Shown piece after piece: positions 1 through 10,487 of a DNA stretch of 64,000 nt; position 1 is the stretch's first letter; every line of letters begins with the position of its first letter. The notes beneath the pieces were generated by a model that saw only the letters and a program-made list of their open reading frames with translations, was not told where the DNA came from and ran no database searches. The stretch comes from CAZLMW01 sp964560875 (GTDB lineage Bacteria > Myxococcota_A > UBA9042). The stretch is from assembly GCA_964560875.1 (NCBI GenBank), contig CAZLMW010000006.1, positions 1 through 64,000 of the forward strand, read 5' to 3'. Made by a program: the position numbers and the translations under genes.

Positions 1-68
1 GTCAAATTACTTCTTAGCCGCGGTTGATGCAGGTGTTTCCGTAGTTGCCGTCGCGGCGAGGTGTCGGG

Positions 69-3000
69 CTACTTGAACGTCACGCGCATCGTCCAGCCAG
101 CGATGTCCTTGTTGTTCGTCGGCGTCGTCCGCACATCCAGCAGGTACCAATAGCCCGCCGTGGTCGGGAACGTGACCTTCGGGCAGCCCGCGAACTCGCC
201 CTTTTGGCGCACGTCCCACTTGATGGCGCGACCCAATCGATAGGCGCGCAGGTCCATCGTGTTTTCGACGCATTTCGCACCGAGCGGCTTCTCGACGGCG
301 ACCGTGGCCGCTTTTCCCGTGCCCTTGAGGCGGTACCAGCGCGACCCGCCAAGCTTGTTGTGCGGATAGGTGTAGCCACCGAGCACCAGCTGGTCGTGCG
401 CGGTCGCCTCGTTCACGCCAGCTTTGAGCGTCCGGTACCCGCGCCAGAATTGCGCCCCGCGATGTTTGGCAAAGCCCTGCGGATAGGTCCGTTTGGCCGC
501 GTACCAGGCGCCGATCGCGTTGCCGGTGTCCCAGCGATCCAGCGGCATCGGCGTGTCGAGATCGACCGTGAACAGCTCCTTGATGTCGTCGCCGTCGACC
601 TTGTCGCCGTACCGCGCGTGGTAGCCGTGCACAAACCGCAGCAGCGACGTGAACGTGTCGGTCGGCTCGTGCACGTGCTCCAGCGTCCAACGGATCCGGT
701 CGAACTTGCCGGACATCGCCACCTTGTCGCGGCCGTCCCAGAGCTTGACGAGCAGCCAGGCGACCGCCTTTTCACTGTACGTGCCGCGGTCGTTGCTGGT
801 GATCGGGGCTGAAAAATCGAGCTGGAAGCCGCCCTTTTGGTTCTTGCCGGAGACATTGACGTAGATCGGGTCCTTGAGGGCCATCGCTGACAATGCGTTG
901 GCGTACCCTTCGCCGAACGCGATGCGACCATCGAGGCTGTTGTACGAGGAGTGACGGCCGCCGATGCTGTCGCTGCGAAACAGCGCGTTTTCGACGTGAT
1001 GGCCGACCTCGTGCGCCACGATGTGGTCGTCGTATTCGTCGGTGTTGATGTTCTCAAAACCCTTCAAGTAGATGACCGGCATGCCCAGCTCGGTCGTGTA
1101 GTGGCTCGACGGGCCGATCTGGCCCTGGTCCTTGTAGCCCGGCAGCGGCATGTTCCCGGGGCTCCAGTTGATGTGCAGCGCGGGCAGCATCATGTCCTGG
1201 CCGCGCACCAGCTGGACGACGTCAAAGGTCGTGTCCATGAGCGCGAACGGACCGCTCTGCCTCACGGTATGGCCGGATTTCTTGGCGTCCCACTTGGTCG
1301 CGGCGTGCAGGTTGACGCCGGACTTTGGCGCGCTGACCTGCGGCGAAACCAGCGCCCACTGGGCCTTTTCGTTGGTGTTGTCGACCGCGCGGATGTCGGC
1401 CCAGGCGCGCGGTTTGCCGGTGACGGTGTCGTCGATGCGCAGGTGAGCAAGGGCGCGCACTTTGACCTTCGTGCCCTTGGGGACCTGCAGCGTGTAGGCG
1501 CCCTGGGTATCTGTCGTCGTCTCGTCCAACACGGTGGCAGCGCTCGACATCGCGACGGCTTGCACGACGATGCGGCGGGCCGGTCGGACCTCGGTCTTGT
1601 CGTAGCCGAGCTTGATCCCGCCCTCGTTGGTGGCGAGCGCTGGGATCCAGTCGAACGTGACTTTGCCGCTCACTTTGTCGACGGCAGGGCAGGGCGCGGA
1701 GGTCTTGCAGGATCCGCCCGCGCAGGTCGCCGCTGCACACTCCTTGTCATCTTCGCACGCGACCTTTTCGGCGTCGGCGACAGCTACGATCACACAGCCT
1801 TTGACCGGATCACAACGCGACAAGCTGCAGCTGTCGGTGGACGGACACGCGCGCGGACGGTGGATGCAGCGGCCGTGTTCACAGGCTACGGACTCGTCGC
1901 ACACCCCCTTGGCGCCGCAATCGACCGCGATCGTGCACGCGTTGGGCAGCTTGGCGGCGGCGAACTTGACCGTTCCGGGGCTGGTCACGACGGTCTTCTT
2001 GGACCCGACGCCGAGGCGCGCGTTGCCGTTGTAGCCGGCGCAGCGAATCGTACCGGCGGCGGTGGTCCAGCAGGTGTGTCGCCGGCCTGCCGCGACGCGG
2101 ATCGCAGCCCCGACAGAACGCGGTTTGACGGCCCAGGGGCGCGACTTTGTGCTGCCGATTCCCAGCTGACCGCTTGTGCTCGAGCCCCAGCAGGTTGGCC
2201 AGGCGCGCTCGTCACGGCCGAGCGTGCACGCGTGTTCGCCGCCAGCGACCAACCAAAGCGCCGCCGGCCGTAAGCGGACCCGTCGTGGGATCTCCGATCC
2301 GCCAAACGCCCCGCTGCCCAGCTGTCCCCGCTGCCCGCGTCCCCAACACACCGTTCGGTCGCCGTTCATCGCGCAGGCGAAGCCGTTTCCGACCGCGACC
2401 GTGTCGTATTCCTGGCCGTGGGCCGCCCCCTCGGAGCGCAAGAATCGAACCTGGCGGACCTTGCCCTTGGATGTCCCGCCACGGCCGCAGACGCCGCCCT
2501 CACAGCGCCCCCAGCAGAAGACCCGGCGCCCGCGGCTGATCATGCAGGTCGTGTCCGCGCCCGCCGCGATCCTGCAAGAGCTTCGGCGCGCGTCGTGTCC
2601 CTTGGAGACGCTGTGCTCTTTGGAGACGCTGTTTTCTTTGGAGAAGCTGGCGACCGGTACGCCGGGCACGAGGACGGGGCCCTTGATGCCGCCGAAGCTG
2701 CCGCCGAGCTGGCCGTGCACGTCGCTGCCCCAACACCACACGCGACCGCTGACGATGGCGCATCCGTGCTGTCGACCGAGCGCGAGTGGGTCTCGCGTGG
2801 TCAAGCCCTTGATGAACGTGGCGGTCGCTGAAGGCGCGCCGGTTTTGCCCGTGCCCAACTGTCCGGCGTCGTTTCGTCCCCAGCACGCGACATCGCCGTC
2901 GTCCTGGCGCAGGCAAGCAAAGTCGTCGCCCGCGTGAACGTCGATGCCGGTGACGCCGCCCGCCAACAACGCTGGCTTGAAAACCACCCCGCCGACCTTG

Positions 3001-4976
3001 CCCGTCCCGACCTGGCCGTGGTCGTTGAGGCCCCAGCACAACGTGTGGCCGCCCGAACCGACCGCGCAGGTGAAGTCGTCGCCGGCCGCGAGCTCGTACT
3101 TCGCGGCGAACGCGTTGGCCTTGTCGGACAGCAAACAGCCGGCTTCGGGGTGACAGCCGTGGCCGCACTTTCGCTTCTCGCCGACACATACGCCGGCCTT
3201 GCAAGCGTCGTTTTCGGTACACGCGTTGTCGTCTTCGCATCCGCTCGCGTCGATCACGGGCTTGCTGGAGCACGCGCCGTCCTTCCCGCACACGTCGAGC
3301 GTGCAGGCGTTGCCGTCATCGCAGCTCTTCGCGACTTGTTTGCACGTCGCGCCGTCGCACCAGGCCGCGATGGAACAGGCTTTGCCATCGCCGCACGCTT
3401 GGATAGCGGGCTCGTGTCCGCACGCTCCCCCGGTCTTGCAAACGGGCGCTGTGCAGACATCGCCGTCGTCGCAGCCGTCCTTGAGCTCGCAAACCCCGGC
3501 TTTACAAACGCCTGTCAGGCCGCAGGCGTCGTCCCCGTCGAGGCACGTCTTGGCGTCCGGGGCAGGTTTGGAGGCGCAGCGGTTGGTCGCCGGATCGCAC
3601 AGCAATTCGATGCACGGATCGCTGGCGTTCGCGCAGGCCTGGTCGGACTCACAGGGCGCCTCTTCCGCCTTGACCACCCGCGGCTTGAGCTCGCTTTTCT
3701 TGGACGCGGTACCGATGCCGATGGTGCCGTACTCGTTGCGCCCCCAGCACGAAACACGACCGTCGCGATGGACGACGCACGTGTGCCAAAAGCCCGCGGC
3801 GATATCGATGGCGTCGGTGATCCCGGCGATCTTCACGGGCTGGGTGCGCCGCGCGGTGTCCTCGGTGCCCAGCTGACCGTACTTGTTGGCGCCCCAGCAC
3901 CACGCGCCGCCGGACTTGTCTCGGGCGCAGGTGTGGTACGGCGACGCATCGAGCTGCACGACGTCGGCGATGGCGGTGACCGCGACGGGTAGAGAAGATG
4001 ACGCCGCGGGACCGTTGCCGAGCTGCCCGTCGGTCCCCTTTCCCCAGCATTTGACGGTGCCTTTCTTTGAGAGCGCGCACGCATGCCGGCTCCCTGTTGC
4101 CACTTCCACGGCGTCGTCGATCCCGATTACGCGCGTAGCTGCCTCGTGATGCGCGGTTCGTCCGTTGCCGATCTGACCGTTGCTGTTGCTGCCCCAACAC
4201 CACACGCCGCCGGCCTTGACGCCGCACGAATACACGTTGGCGACATCGAGCTGCTCGAGTCCGGCAACATATGGCACCCGATGAGCGGCTCGCGGCATCG
4301 CACGTCCGCCGGTTTGGGCGTACGTCCGTGAGCCCCAGCAGGTCGCGTACCCGTCGATCCCGAGCCCGCAGCTGTGCTGATAGCCCGCGTGGACGCTGAC
4401 GCCTTTGCGCAGCGTGCTTGCCCCGACCAGCGCCGGCCACAGGATCGACTTGCCTTGCACACCGGTCGCCTGCCCGACGGTGTCCCGCCCCCAACACTGC
4501 GCCGCGCCCGAATCGGCGAGCACACACGCGTGATAGCTGCCGGTCGCGAGCCCGCGCAGGTGTTCGTTGGCCAGGCGAGGCTTGTTGGGGACCGCTCGCG
4601 TCTTCTTGGTCCCGTCGCCGAGCTGCGCCCACTCGTTGCGGCCCCAGCACGAGTAGCCGCCGAGTCCGAGGCGCACGCACGAGAAATGGCGGCCGGCCTC
4701 GACGTCGATGGCCCATCGCACCCGGCAACCGCCCTTGTCACACCACCCGCGCGGGCCGCAATCGCCATCGGCTTGACACGCAATCGCCGGATCCACGTGC
4801 GGCGAACCACTGTCCGCACCTTGACCATCGCCGGACGCGACAACATCGGTCTTGTGGCCGGTGTCGGCCGTGGCTGTGTCCGCGGTTTTCGGCTCGGATT
4901 CGAGGCTGACGTCGTCGCTGCATGCGCCCAGCACAAGTACAGCGCAAGCGGCCCAGGTTGCTACGATTCGTCGCAT
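69..4976 (-). CDS. Giant lipoprotein: two 7-unit RCC1 blocks, Cys-rich repeats, C-terminal HExxH metallopeptidase-like domain
   Basis: Protein of 1635 aa. It starts with a lipoprotein signal (lipobox LGAC near residue 19) and an Asp/Thr/Gly-rich linker. Residues about 80-440 hold seven RCC1-type units, each with a CWG core and a second Cys in a HxC motif, so each blade could carry a disulfide. A Cys-rich Dicty_CTDC-like block follows, then a second set of seven units (the last reads CAG), then a short Cys-rich stretch. The C-terminal third contains H1322-E-x-x-H1326 and a downstream GEGYAN motif that could give the third zinc ligand, as in gluzincins. It lies 33 nt downstream of the giant Cys-rich lipoprotein on the same strand. 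Substrate unknown; probably an outer-membrane or surface protein. The domain calls are firm by eye; protease activity is inference. Confidence 0.85.
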   Translation of the reverse strand: MRRIVATWAACAVLVLGACSDDVSLESEPKTADTATADTGHKTDVVASGDGQGADSGSPHVDPAIACQADGDCGPRGWCDKGGCRVRWAIDVEAGRHFSCVRLGLGGYSCWGRNEWAQLGDGTKKTRAVPNKPRLANEHLRGLATGSYHACVLADSGAAQCWGRDTVGQATGVQGKSILWPALVGASTLRKGVSVHAGYQHSCGLGIDGYATCWGSRTYAQTGGRAMPRAAHRVPYVAGLEQLDVANVYSCGVKAGGVWCWGSNSNGQIGNGRTAHHEAATRVIGIDDAVEVATGSRHACALSKKGTVKCWGKGTDGQLGNGPAASSSLPVAVTAIADVVQLDASPYHTCARDKSGGAWCWGANKYGQLGTEDTARRTQPVKIAGITDAIDIAAGFWHTCVVHRDGRVSCWGRNEYGTIGIGTASKKSELKPRVVKAEEAPCESDQACANASDPCIELLCDPATNRCASKPAPDAKTCLDGDDACGLTGVCKAGVCELKDGCDDGDVCTAPVCKTGGACGHEPAIQACGDGKACSIAAWCDGATCKQVAKSCDDGNACTLDVCGKDGACSSKPVIDASGCEDDNACTENDACKAGVCVGEKRKCGHGCHPEAGCLLSDKANAFAAKYELAAGDDFTCAVGSGGHTLCWGLNDHGQVGTGKVGGVVFKPALLAGGVTGIDVHAGDDFACLRQDDGDVACWGRNDAGQLGTGKTGAPSATATFIKGLTTRDPLALGRQHGCAIVSGRVWCWGSDVHGQLGGSFGGIKGPVLVPGVPVASFSKENSVSKEHSVSKGHDARRSSCRIAAGADTTCMISRGRRVFCWGRCEGGVCGRGGTSKGKVRQVRFLRSEGAAHGQEYDTVAVGNGFACAMNGDRTVCWGRGQRGQLGSGAFGGSEIPRRVRLRPAALWLVAGGEHACTLGRDERAWPTCWGSSTSGQLGIGSTKSRPWAVKPRSVGAAIRVAAGRRHTCWTTAAGTIRCAGYNGNARLGVGSKKTVVTSPGTVKFAAAKLPNACTIAVDCGAKGVCDESVACEHGRCIHRPRACPSTDSCSLSRCDPVKGCVIVAVADAEKVACEDDKECAAATCAGGSCKTSAPCPAVDKVSGKVTFDWIPALATNEGGIKLGYDKTEVRPARRIVVQAVAMSSAATVLDETTTDTQGAYTLQVPKGTKVKVRALAHLRIDDTVTGKPRAWADIRAVDNTNEKAQWALVSPQVSAPKSGVNLHAATKWDAKKSGHTVRQSGPFALMDTTFDVVQLVRGQDMMLPALHINWSPGNMPLPGYKDQGQIGPSSHYTTELGMPVIYLKGFENINTDEYDDHIVAHEVGHHVENALFRSDSIGGRHSSYNSLDGRIAFGEGYANALSAMALKDPIYVNVSGKNQKGGFQLDFSAPITSNDRGTYSEKAVAWLLVKLWDGRDKVAMSGKFDRIRWTLEHVHEPTDTFTSLLRFVHGYHARYGDKVDGDDIKELFTVDLDTPMPLDRWDTGNAIGAWYAAKRTYPQGFAKHRGAQFWRGYRTLKAGVNEATAHDQLVLGGYTYPHNKLGGSRWYRLKGTGKAATVAVEKPLGAKCVENTMDLRAYRLGRAIKWDVRQKGEFAGCPKVTFPTTAGYWYLLDVRTTPTNNKDIAGWTMRVTFK
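2602..2655. repeat. 18-nt tandem repeat, 3 copies, inside the RCC1 lipoprotein gene
   Basis: Three consecutive 18-nt units (2602-2619, 2620-2637, 2638-2655) begin TTGGAGAMGCTG. They encode a degenerate six-residue SVSK-type repeat in a loop between RCC1 units. The first two units differ at only two positions; the third has diverged. Confidence 0.85.
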
Positions 4977-5009
4977 CGCGCGTTATCTTGGCGTTTGCCG
5001 CCCGCTACG

Positions 5010-8000
5010 TCACGGCTCGGCGTTCTCATGCACGCACTTGTTCACCTTGGCGTCGCAGTAATCAAACGTCTTCGAGTTCTTGTCATCGCACTTGACCGCT
5101 CCCAGCGTCAGACACGCCGCGGGGATGTTGCACACCGCATTGCCCCACATGTCCAACGTGCCAACGTACGGGGTGGACACCTTGGTGGTCTCGTTGCTGT
5201 CATAGCCAACGGCCGCGATTCGTCCGTCTTCCATCCGAACAGCGGCGGTGGCGTAGTTGGGGTGGGTCATGCGCCCGGTGGGACGGAAGAACTTGAGCCC
5301 GGTGGGCCCGACGAGCGCGAAAAACCGGGTCTTCTTTGGCGGCTGGCCGGCATGGCCGTATGCGAGCATGAACGTGGCCGAGAGCGGCACCAAATCGCGA
5401 ACGGCGACGCCCTTTTGCGTGCCCATTTGAAGTATCTGGTGCGTGGTGCTCTTGAGCTTGGCGTTGTGCCGGATGATGACGCCGTCGCCCGCGGTTTCGC
5501 TGCCGACGGAGCCGCCGAGCGTTACCCAACCGTCGCTATCAACGTGCATGTTGTCGATATAGGTCGAGAGGGTTCCGACAGACAGAGTCTGCTCGGAGAC
5601 CTTGGCGGCGTACTGGTTGAGACGCCACAAGATTGGCGAACGCTTGCTGCCGGCCGCTGCCGGGCCCTGGTCGCCCGCGATCGTGTAGATTTTCGCCGGC
5701 ATTTCGGCGATCGCGCGGAGGCGAACACGGTCGTTGCCGCCGCCCACCGTCTGCTTCAGGTAGACCTGTTTGGTCTTGCGGTAGTGAATGACGACGCCCG
5801 TCGATGCCATTGCGAGGTCGTTGTCGCCGACGGCGAAGAAACCGCTGGGTGCTCGGGTCACGTGATACAGCGTCACGCTGCCTTTGGTCGGTGCATAGAT
5901 CTCCTCTTTCAACTGCGGCCCAAGCTTGTCGCGGAAGTAGTAGAAGTAGCCGTTCTTTCCGCGCCGTCCGACCGCCACAGCGAGACGGTCGGGGCCGCGT
6001 GCGAGTCCATAAAGAGCCGTGTCTTCGGCCGACTTGAGCTCGACTCGCTTGGTGTGGGAGCCGTGTGCGCCGTACGAGTTGAGCACGCCCACGGATTTGC
6101 CCGCTGCCGGATAGCCGGTGCCGGCCGTCACAAGCTCGCCATCCCACCAGGCCAGCACGTCGTGCACCTGCTCGCTTCCAGCCACTTTCTCGATGTCCCC
6201 GACGCGACTCCTGCCGGCCGGGCAAGACCCGGACTTGCACGTGCTCACGTATGTACACGCGCTGCCATCGGCGCACGGCTTTGCTGAGTTGGCGTTCGAA
6301 CAACCATTGACCTTGTCACAGGTGTCGGTTGTGCAAGCCAGCTTGTCGCTGCAGGCCTTCATCGCCTTGTCGTAGCAGACGCCCGACTCAAAGCAGGTGC
6401 GACGGCCCCACGAATCGGCGCCCGAGATGACCGTGTGGGCCTCTTTGGTTGCCGTCTGGATCACGGTCGCGACCGCCATCCCTGCGCCTGGCATCGGCGC
6501 TACACGCACGTCGTATAGGCCCGTGGGTGCCGCTGACCGAGTCAGGCTCTGCAGGGACACGCCGTCGTATTGCGCGATGGTAATGACCGGGAGCTTCGTC
6601 TTGGGATCGGTGTCGACGGCAGCGGCGACAAGCGTCCCGTCGGCAAGTGCGTCCACGTCGCGCCCCGCCGTCGAGTTGCCGGTCGCGTAGCTTGTCCAGT
6701 CGACGAGATTCCCAACGGAATCGAGGTGTAAGACAGCGGCCGAGCCGTCCAGCGTTCTCTTGCCGGTGATGGCGATGCCGCCGTCTTTGGTCGCCGCTGC
6801 CGACGTGAAGTCGAAGCTCGCTTTGAAGACCAGGTCGCGCTCCCACAGCAGCTTGTTGGACGCATCGAAGCCCGCGACGTGCGACGACGTATTTGTTCCC
6901 CAGCGCCCCGCGGCGATCACCCCCGCCTTGGGAAGGGCCGCGACGACATCAAACCGTCGCCTCCCAGAGGACCCGCTCGGCGTCGTCCACGGCGGGACCA
7001 CATCTTTGCCCGTCTTGGCGTTGACGCGCAGCAGCGTGGGGTGCCAGTTGCCGCCCGACCGCCAACACACGGCGGCGACATCGCCGACGCTGTCGCGGAC
7101 CACGTCGACGCACCGCGATATGGCGGACGGTCGTATCAAGCGCCACTTCTCGGTCCCATCGGCTTGCAAACGAGCGACGATGCCGTTGTGCGGCGACAGC
7201 TTGGTCTTGGGGTGCGAGGTGCCAACCGCGACAACAGCGCCCCCATCGACGGCCGTTACCCGCTGAAAATACTCCCACTTGGTGCCAATCGTCTCTTTCT
7301 TGAACGTGCCAGTCACGCCATCGAGCCGCACCCACCAAGCGTGCCGTTTGGCGCTGGTCGAAGGCACGCTCCCGTGGAATCCGACGCCGACGATGTGGGC
7401 ATCGGACGTCCAGGTCAGGTCGAGGATTTGCTTCCAGCCGCCGCCGCCGATCGACGTGGACCAGAGCTTGGGCTTCTGACCCTCGCACTTGCCAACCTTG
7501 CAGACGCCGACGCCGGCGCAGTCCTTCTCATCGCCGCACTTGTCGCCGTCTTTGAGCGGTTTCCACTGGCAGCCGAGCTTGTCGTCGCACGTCGACGGGT
7601 TGCAGTCACCCTTGTCCTGGCACACGACCTTCGTGACCTTGCAAACGGCCGCAAAACAGGTCCCTTTGCCGCATTTCGTGTCGAGGCAGGTGCCGGGCTT
7701 GGGCGGGTATTGGCACTTGCCCGTAGCCTTGTCGCAGGACTCGTCGGTGCAGACGTTGCCGTCGGCGCAGTCGGTCGCCACGCCTTGGCATTTGCCGGCG
7801 GCGCAGCCGTCCTTTCCGGTGCACTTGTTGCCGTCGTCGCACGTGGCCGTGTTTGCCTTGTTCACGCAAGCGCCCTTGGCGTTGTCGCAGGAATCGTCGG
7901 TGCACGGATTCTTGTCGTCACATGGGTCGCCGCTCGCTGGTGTCTCGCACTTGCCCGTCAGCTTGTTGCAGGTCGACTTGGCGCAGCCCTTGTTGGTGCA

Positions 8001-10424
8001 CTTGACCGGATCGAGGCCGAGGCACGCGCCGGTCTTGCACACATCGATCTGTGAGCACTTGTCGCCGTCATCGCACGGCTTGCCGTCGCCGTAGTTGGCG
8101 GCCTTGCACTTGCCGTCCTTGGCATCGCAGCGTTGCGTTGTGCAGCCCGAACCGGCCTTGCATGTGACTGTCTTGCCGGGAGTGGGTTCACACACGTACG
8201 GCGGCTTGCCCCCCTTCTTGTCGCACCAGAGCGGCGCGGTGCAGGCGTTGTTGTCGTCGAACTTGCCGCACTCCTTGTCGACCTGGCACTGGCAGATGTT
8301 GGTCCCCGCCACGCATTTGCCCCCGTCGCAGGTATCGTACGGCGTACATGCGTTGTCATCGGCGTTGCACGATTTGTATTGGTTGACCGCCTTGAGCGCG
8401 CACTTGCCTGTCTTCGGGTCACACCGCGACTTGTTGCACGCCGTGTCCTGCCACGCCGAGCACTTCACAACCGTCGCTTGGTTGACGGCGCACCGCTTGG
8501 TCTTGGCGTCGCAAACGAGCGTCCCGTTGCACAGGCTGCCGTCTTCGAGCTTGCTGCAGTCGGCGTCTTGCTGGCACTGGCAGGTGTTCGCTCCGGCCTT
8601 GCACGCGCCCGTTTTGCAGGTGTCATTGTGGGTGCAAGCGTTGCCGTCGGCATCGCACGAGGTCCCGTCGCTCAGGTTCGTCTTGGCACACTTGCCGGTC
8701 TTCTTCTCGCAACGCGTCGCTTCGCACAGGCCGTCATCCACCGTCTTGCAGCCAACCACGGTCGCCGGGTTGAGGCGGCACTCCTTGCTGCCGATGTCGC
8801 AGAACAGGGTGCCGTCGCACTTGTTGCCGTTTTCCCAGGCCGCGCAATCGCTGTCCTTTTGGCACTGGCAGGTCACCTTGTTGACGCCGACACAGACGCC
8901 CTTTTCGCAGTGGTCCTGGCTGGTGCACGCGTTGCCGTCGTAGTCGCAGGTCGCAGCGCCGGGCAGCGGAATGAACGCGCAGGCGCCCGTCTTGGGGTTG
9001 CAGCGATTGCCCGCGCACAGCGTGTCGTCGACGGTCTTGCAGCGGATCCGCGTCGCCTCGTTGACCCGGCACTTCGGCTTGGCGCCGCTCTTGTCGCAAA
9101 ACAGCGTGCCGTTGCAAAGGTCTCCATCGCCCTTGCCCGCGCAGTCCTTGTCTTCTTTGCACTCGCAGACGTTCTTGCTGTCGCGCAGGCATTTGCCCTT
9201 CTTGCAGGTGTCGTTGGGCGTGCACGAGTTGCCATCGGCGTTGCATGACTTGCCCTCGGCGACCGGCGTCATCTCGCACTGGGCGGTTTTCTTGTCGCAC
9301 AGGTTCTTGGAACACGACGTGTCCATCACCACGGAGCACTTCACTACCGTCAGCGGGTTGAGCTGACATTTGCCCGACGCCTTCTCGCAAAACAGCGTGC
9401 CGTTGCACGGGTCTCCGTCCTCGGCGCTGGCGCAATCGGCGTCTTCCTTGCAGCACACGAGCTTGCCCGCGCTGCACTTGCCGGCCTTGCACGCGTCACC
9501 CGACGTGCACTTCTGACCGTCGTCGCACGCCATGCCGTCGGGCACCGGGGTCATCGCGCACTTTCCGGTCTTTTCGGCGCACATGCTCTTGCTACAGGTA
9601 GTGTCCTTGTTCGACGCGCACTTGACGATGGTCGTCGGGTTGACCGCGCAGGCGGCCGGCTTCTTTGTCTTGTCGCAGTACAGGACACCGTTGCAGAGGT
9701 TGCCGTCATCTTTGCAGTCGGCGCTTTTCTGGCAGCCGACCTTCTCGCCGACGCACGTGGCCTTGCCGTCTTTGCCGACCTTGCAGACGTCGTTGGCCGT
9801 CGCCGCGTTGCCGTCGTCGCAGGTTTTGCCGTCCTTGGCGGGCTTGAACGCGCACTTGCCGGTGTTGCCGTCGCAGACGTCGACCGTGCAGTCGTCCTTG
9901 TCGTCGCACGTCACCTTCTTGCCGGCGCTGCAATCGCCCTGGTCGCACACGTCGGTTTTGGTGCACTTGTCGCCGTCGTCGCAGACCGCACCGTCGGGTT
10001 TGACCTTCTCGTAGCAGCCGATGTCCTTGTCGCATCGCGCAACGCGGCAGTCGTTTTTCGGCTTTGGACAGTCGCTGTGGTTGACGCAGCCACCCGCATC
10101 GACCGGTCCCGCATCCGCGGCGACGTCACCGGTATCGGTCGCGCTCGTGTCGTTGGAGCCTGAATCCGTGGAGCTCGTGTCGGCCGGCGCCGTACCCGAA
10201 TCGGCGGCTCCCGCGTCGTTGTTGCCGCCACCGACGTCGATGGAGGCGGTGTCGTTTTCAATGTTGGCGCCGATGTCGCCGGACGGATCGGAGTCACCGC
10301 TGGTCGGCTCATCGCTGCACGCGCCCAGAAACGACGCGGCAAGAAAGCACACGGTCGCGACCATGGTCACGAAAAAGCGCTTGTCGGCGGACCGGCCAGC
10401 CCGCCTCAGCTGGGGAAAGAACAT
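5010..10424 (-). CDS. Giant Cys-rich lipoprotein with Dicty_CTDC-type repeats and propeller-like C-terminal half
   Basis: About 1804 aa from the ATG at 10424. That start is preferred over upstream Mets because GGAG sits 5 nt before it and it opens directly on an Arg-rich n-region, a hydrophobic core and the lipobox LGAC. After an Asp/Ser/Thr-rich linker (to about residue 110) come roughly 850 residues of repeats of the form CDDGDxCTxxDxC...GxC, matching the slime-mould CTDC repeat style. A roughly 330-residue Cys-poor region with recurring VGVG, AVG and AAGRWG-type strands (probable beta-propeller) follows, then two more CTDC units and a second propeller-like region. It is likely a disulfide-rich surface or matrix protein. 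It lies 63 nt downstream of the radical SAM gene and upstream of the RCC1 lipoprotein. A related smaller protein is at 54636-56465. No enzymatic motif seen. Confidence 0.85.
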   Translation of the reverse strand: MFFPQLRRAGRSADKRFFVTMVATVCFLAASFLGACSDEPTSGDSDPSGDIGANIENDTASIDVGGGNNDAGAADSGTAPADTSSTDSGSNDTSATDTGDVAADAGPVDAGGCVNHSDCPKPKNDCRVARCDKDIGCYEKVKPDGAVCDDGDKCTKTDVCDQGDCSAGKKVTCDDKDDCTVDVCDGNTGKCAFKPAKDGKTCDDGNAATANDVCKVGKDGKATCVGEKVGCQKSADCKDDGNLCNGVLYCDKTKKPAACAVNPTTIVKCASNKDTTCSKSMCAEKTGKCAMTPVPDGMACDDGQKCTSGDACKAGKCSAGKLVCCKEDADCASAEDGDPCNGTLFCEKASGKCQLNPLTVVKCSVVMDTSCSKNLCDKKTAQCEMTPVAEGKSCNADGNSCTPNDTCKKGKCLRDSKNVCECKEDKDCAGKGDGDLCNGTLFCDKSGAKPKCRVNEATRIRCKTVDDTLCAGNRCNPKTGACAFIPLPGAATCDYDGNACTSQDHCEKGVCVGVNKVTCQCQKDSDCAAWENGNKCDGTLFCDIGSKECRLNPATVVGCKTVDDGLCEATRCEKKTGKCAKTNLSDGTSCDADGNACTHNDTCKTGACKAGANTCQCQQDADCSKLEDGSLCNGTLVCDAKTKRCAVNQATVVKCSAWQDTACNKSRCDPKTGKCALKAVNQYKSCNADDNACTPYDTCDGGKCVAGTNICQCQVDKECGKFDDNNACTAPLWCDKKGGKPPYVCEPTPGKTVTCKAGSGCTTQRCDAKDGKCKAANYGDGKPCDDGDKCSQIDVCKTGACLGLDPVKCTNKGCAKSTCNKLTGKCETPASGDPCDDKNPCTDDSCDNAKGACVNKANTATCDDGNKCTGKDGCAAGKCQGVATDCADGNVCTDESCDKATGKCQYPPKPGTCLDTKCGKGTCFAAVCKVTKVVCQDKGDCNPSTCDDKLGCQWKPLKDGDKCGDEKDCAGVGVCKVGKCEGQKPKLWSTSIGGGGWKQILDLTWTSDAHIVGVGFHGSVPSTSAKRHAWWVRLDGVTGTFKKETIGTKWEYFQRVTAVDGGAVVAVGTSHPKTKLSPHNGIVARLQADGTEKWRLIRPSAISRCVDVVRDSVGDVAAVCWRSGGNWHPTLLRVNAKTGKDVVPPWTTPSGSSGRRRFDVVAALPKAGVIAAGRWGTNTSSHVAGFDASNKLLWERDLVFKASFDFTSAAATKDGGIAITGKRTLDGSAAVLHLDSVGNLVDWTSYATGNSTAGRDVDALADGTLVAAAVDTDPKTKLPVITIAQYDGVSLQSLTRSAAPTGLYDVRVAPMPGAGMAVATVIQTATKEAHTVISGADSWGRRTCFESGVCYDKAMKACSDKLACTTDTCDKVNGCSNANSAKPCADGSACTYVSTCKSGSCPAGRSRVGDIEKVAGSEQVHDVLAWWDGELVTAGTGYPAAGKSVGVLNSYGAHGSHTKRVELKSAEDTALYGLARGPDRLAVAVGRRGKNGYFYYFRDKLGPQLKEEIYAPTKGSVTLYHVTRAPSGFFAVGDNDLAMASTGVVIHYRKTKQVYLKQTVGGGNDRVRLRAIAEMPAKIYTIAGDQGPAAAGSKRSPILWRLNQYAAKVSEQTLSVGTLSTYIDNMHVDSDGWVTLGGSVGSETAGDGVIIRHNAKLKSTTHQILQMGTQKGVAVRDLVPLSATFMLAYGHAGQPPKKTRFFALVGPTGLKFFRPTGRMTHPNYATAAVRMEDGRIAAVGYDSNETTKVSTPYVGTLDMWGNAVCNIPAACLTLGAVKCDDKNSKTFDYCDAKVNKCVHENAEP

Positions 10425-10487
10425 GACACTCCGTAGGGGTTTGCCCGGCAGCATACACATGGCCGGCCGGCGGTACACGACGGTCTT

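Noticed and set aside
1..68. Possible gene at the left edge
   Set aside because: Only spacer downstream of the RCC1 lipoprotein stop; the frame ending at position 7 is a shadow of that gene.
951..2273. Long plus-strand reading frame opposite the RCC1 lipoprotein gene
   Set aside because: Low-complexity Arg/Ala/Gly product with no signal or motif. The minus strand has clear RCC1 and HExxH content. It is a product of high GC.
4374..6287. 637-codon plus-strand frame spanning two minus-strand genes
   Set aside because: It crosses the gap between two well-supported lipoproteins and has no recognisable domain; antisense shadow.
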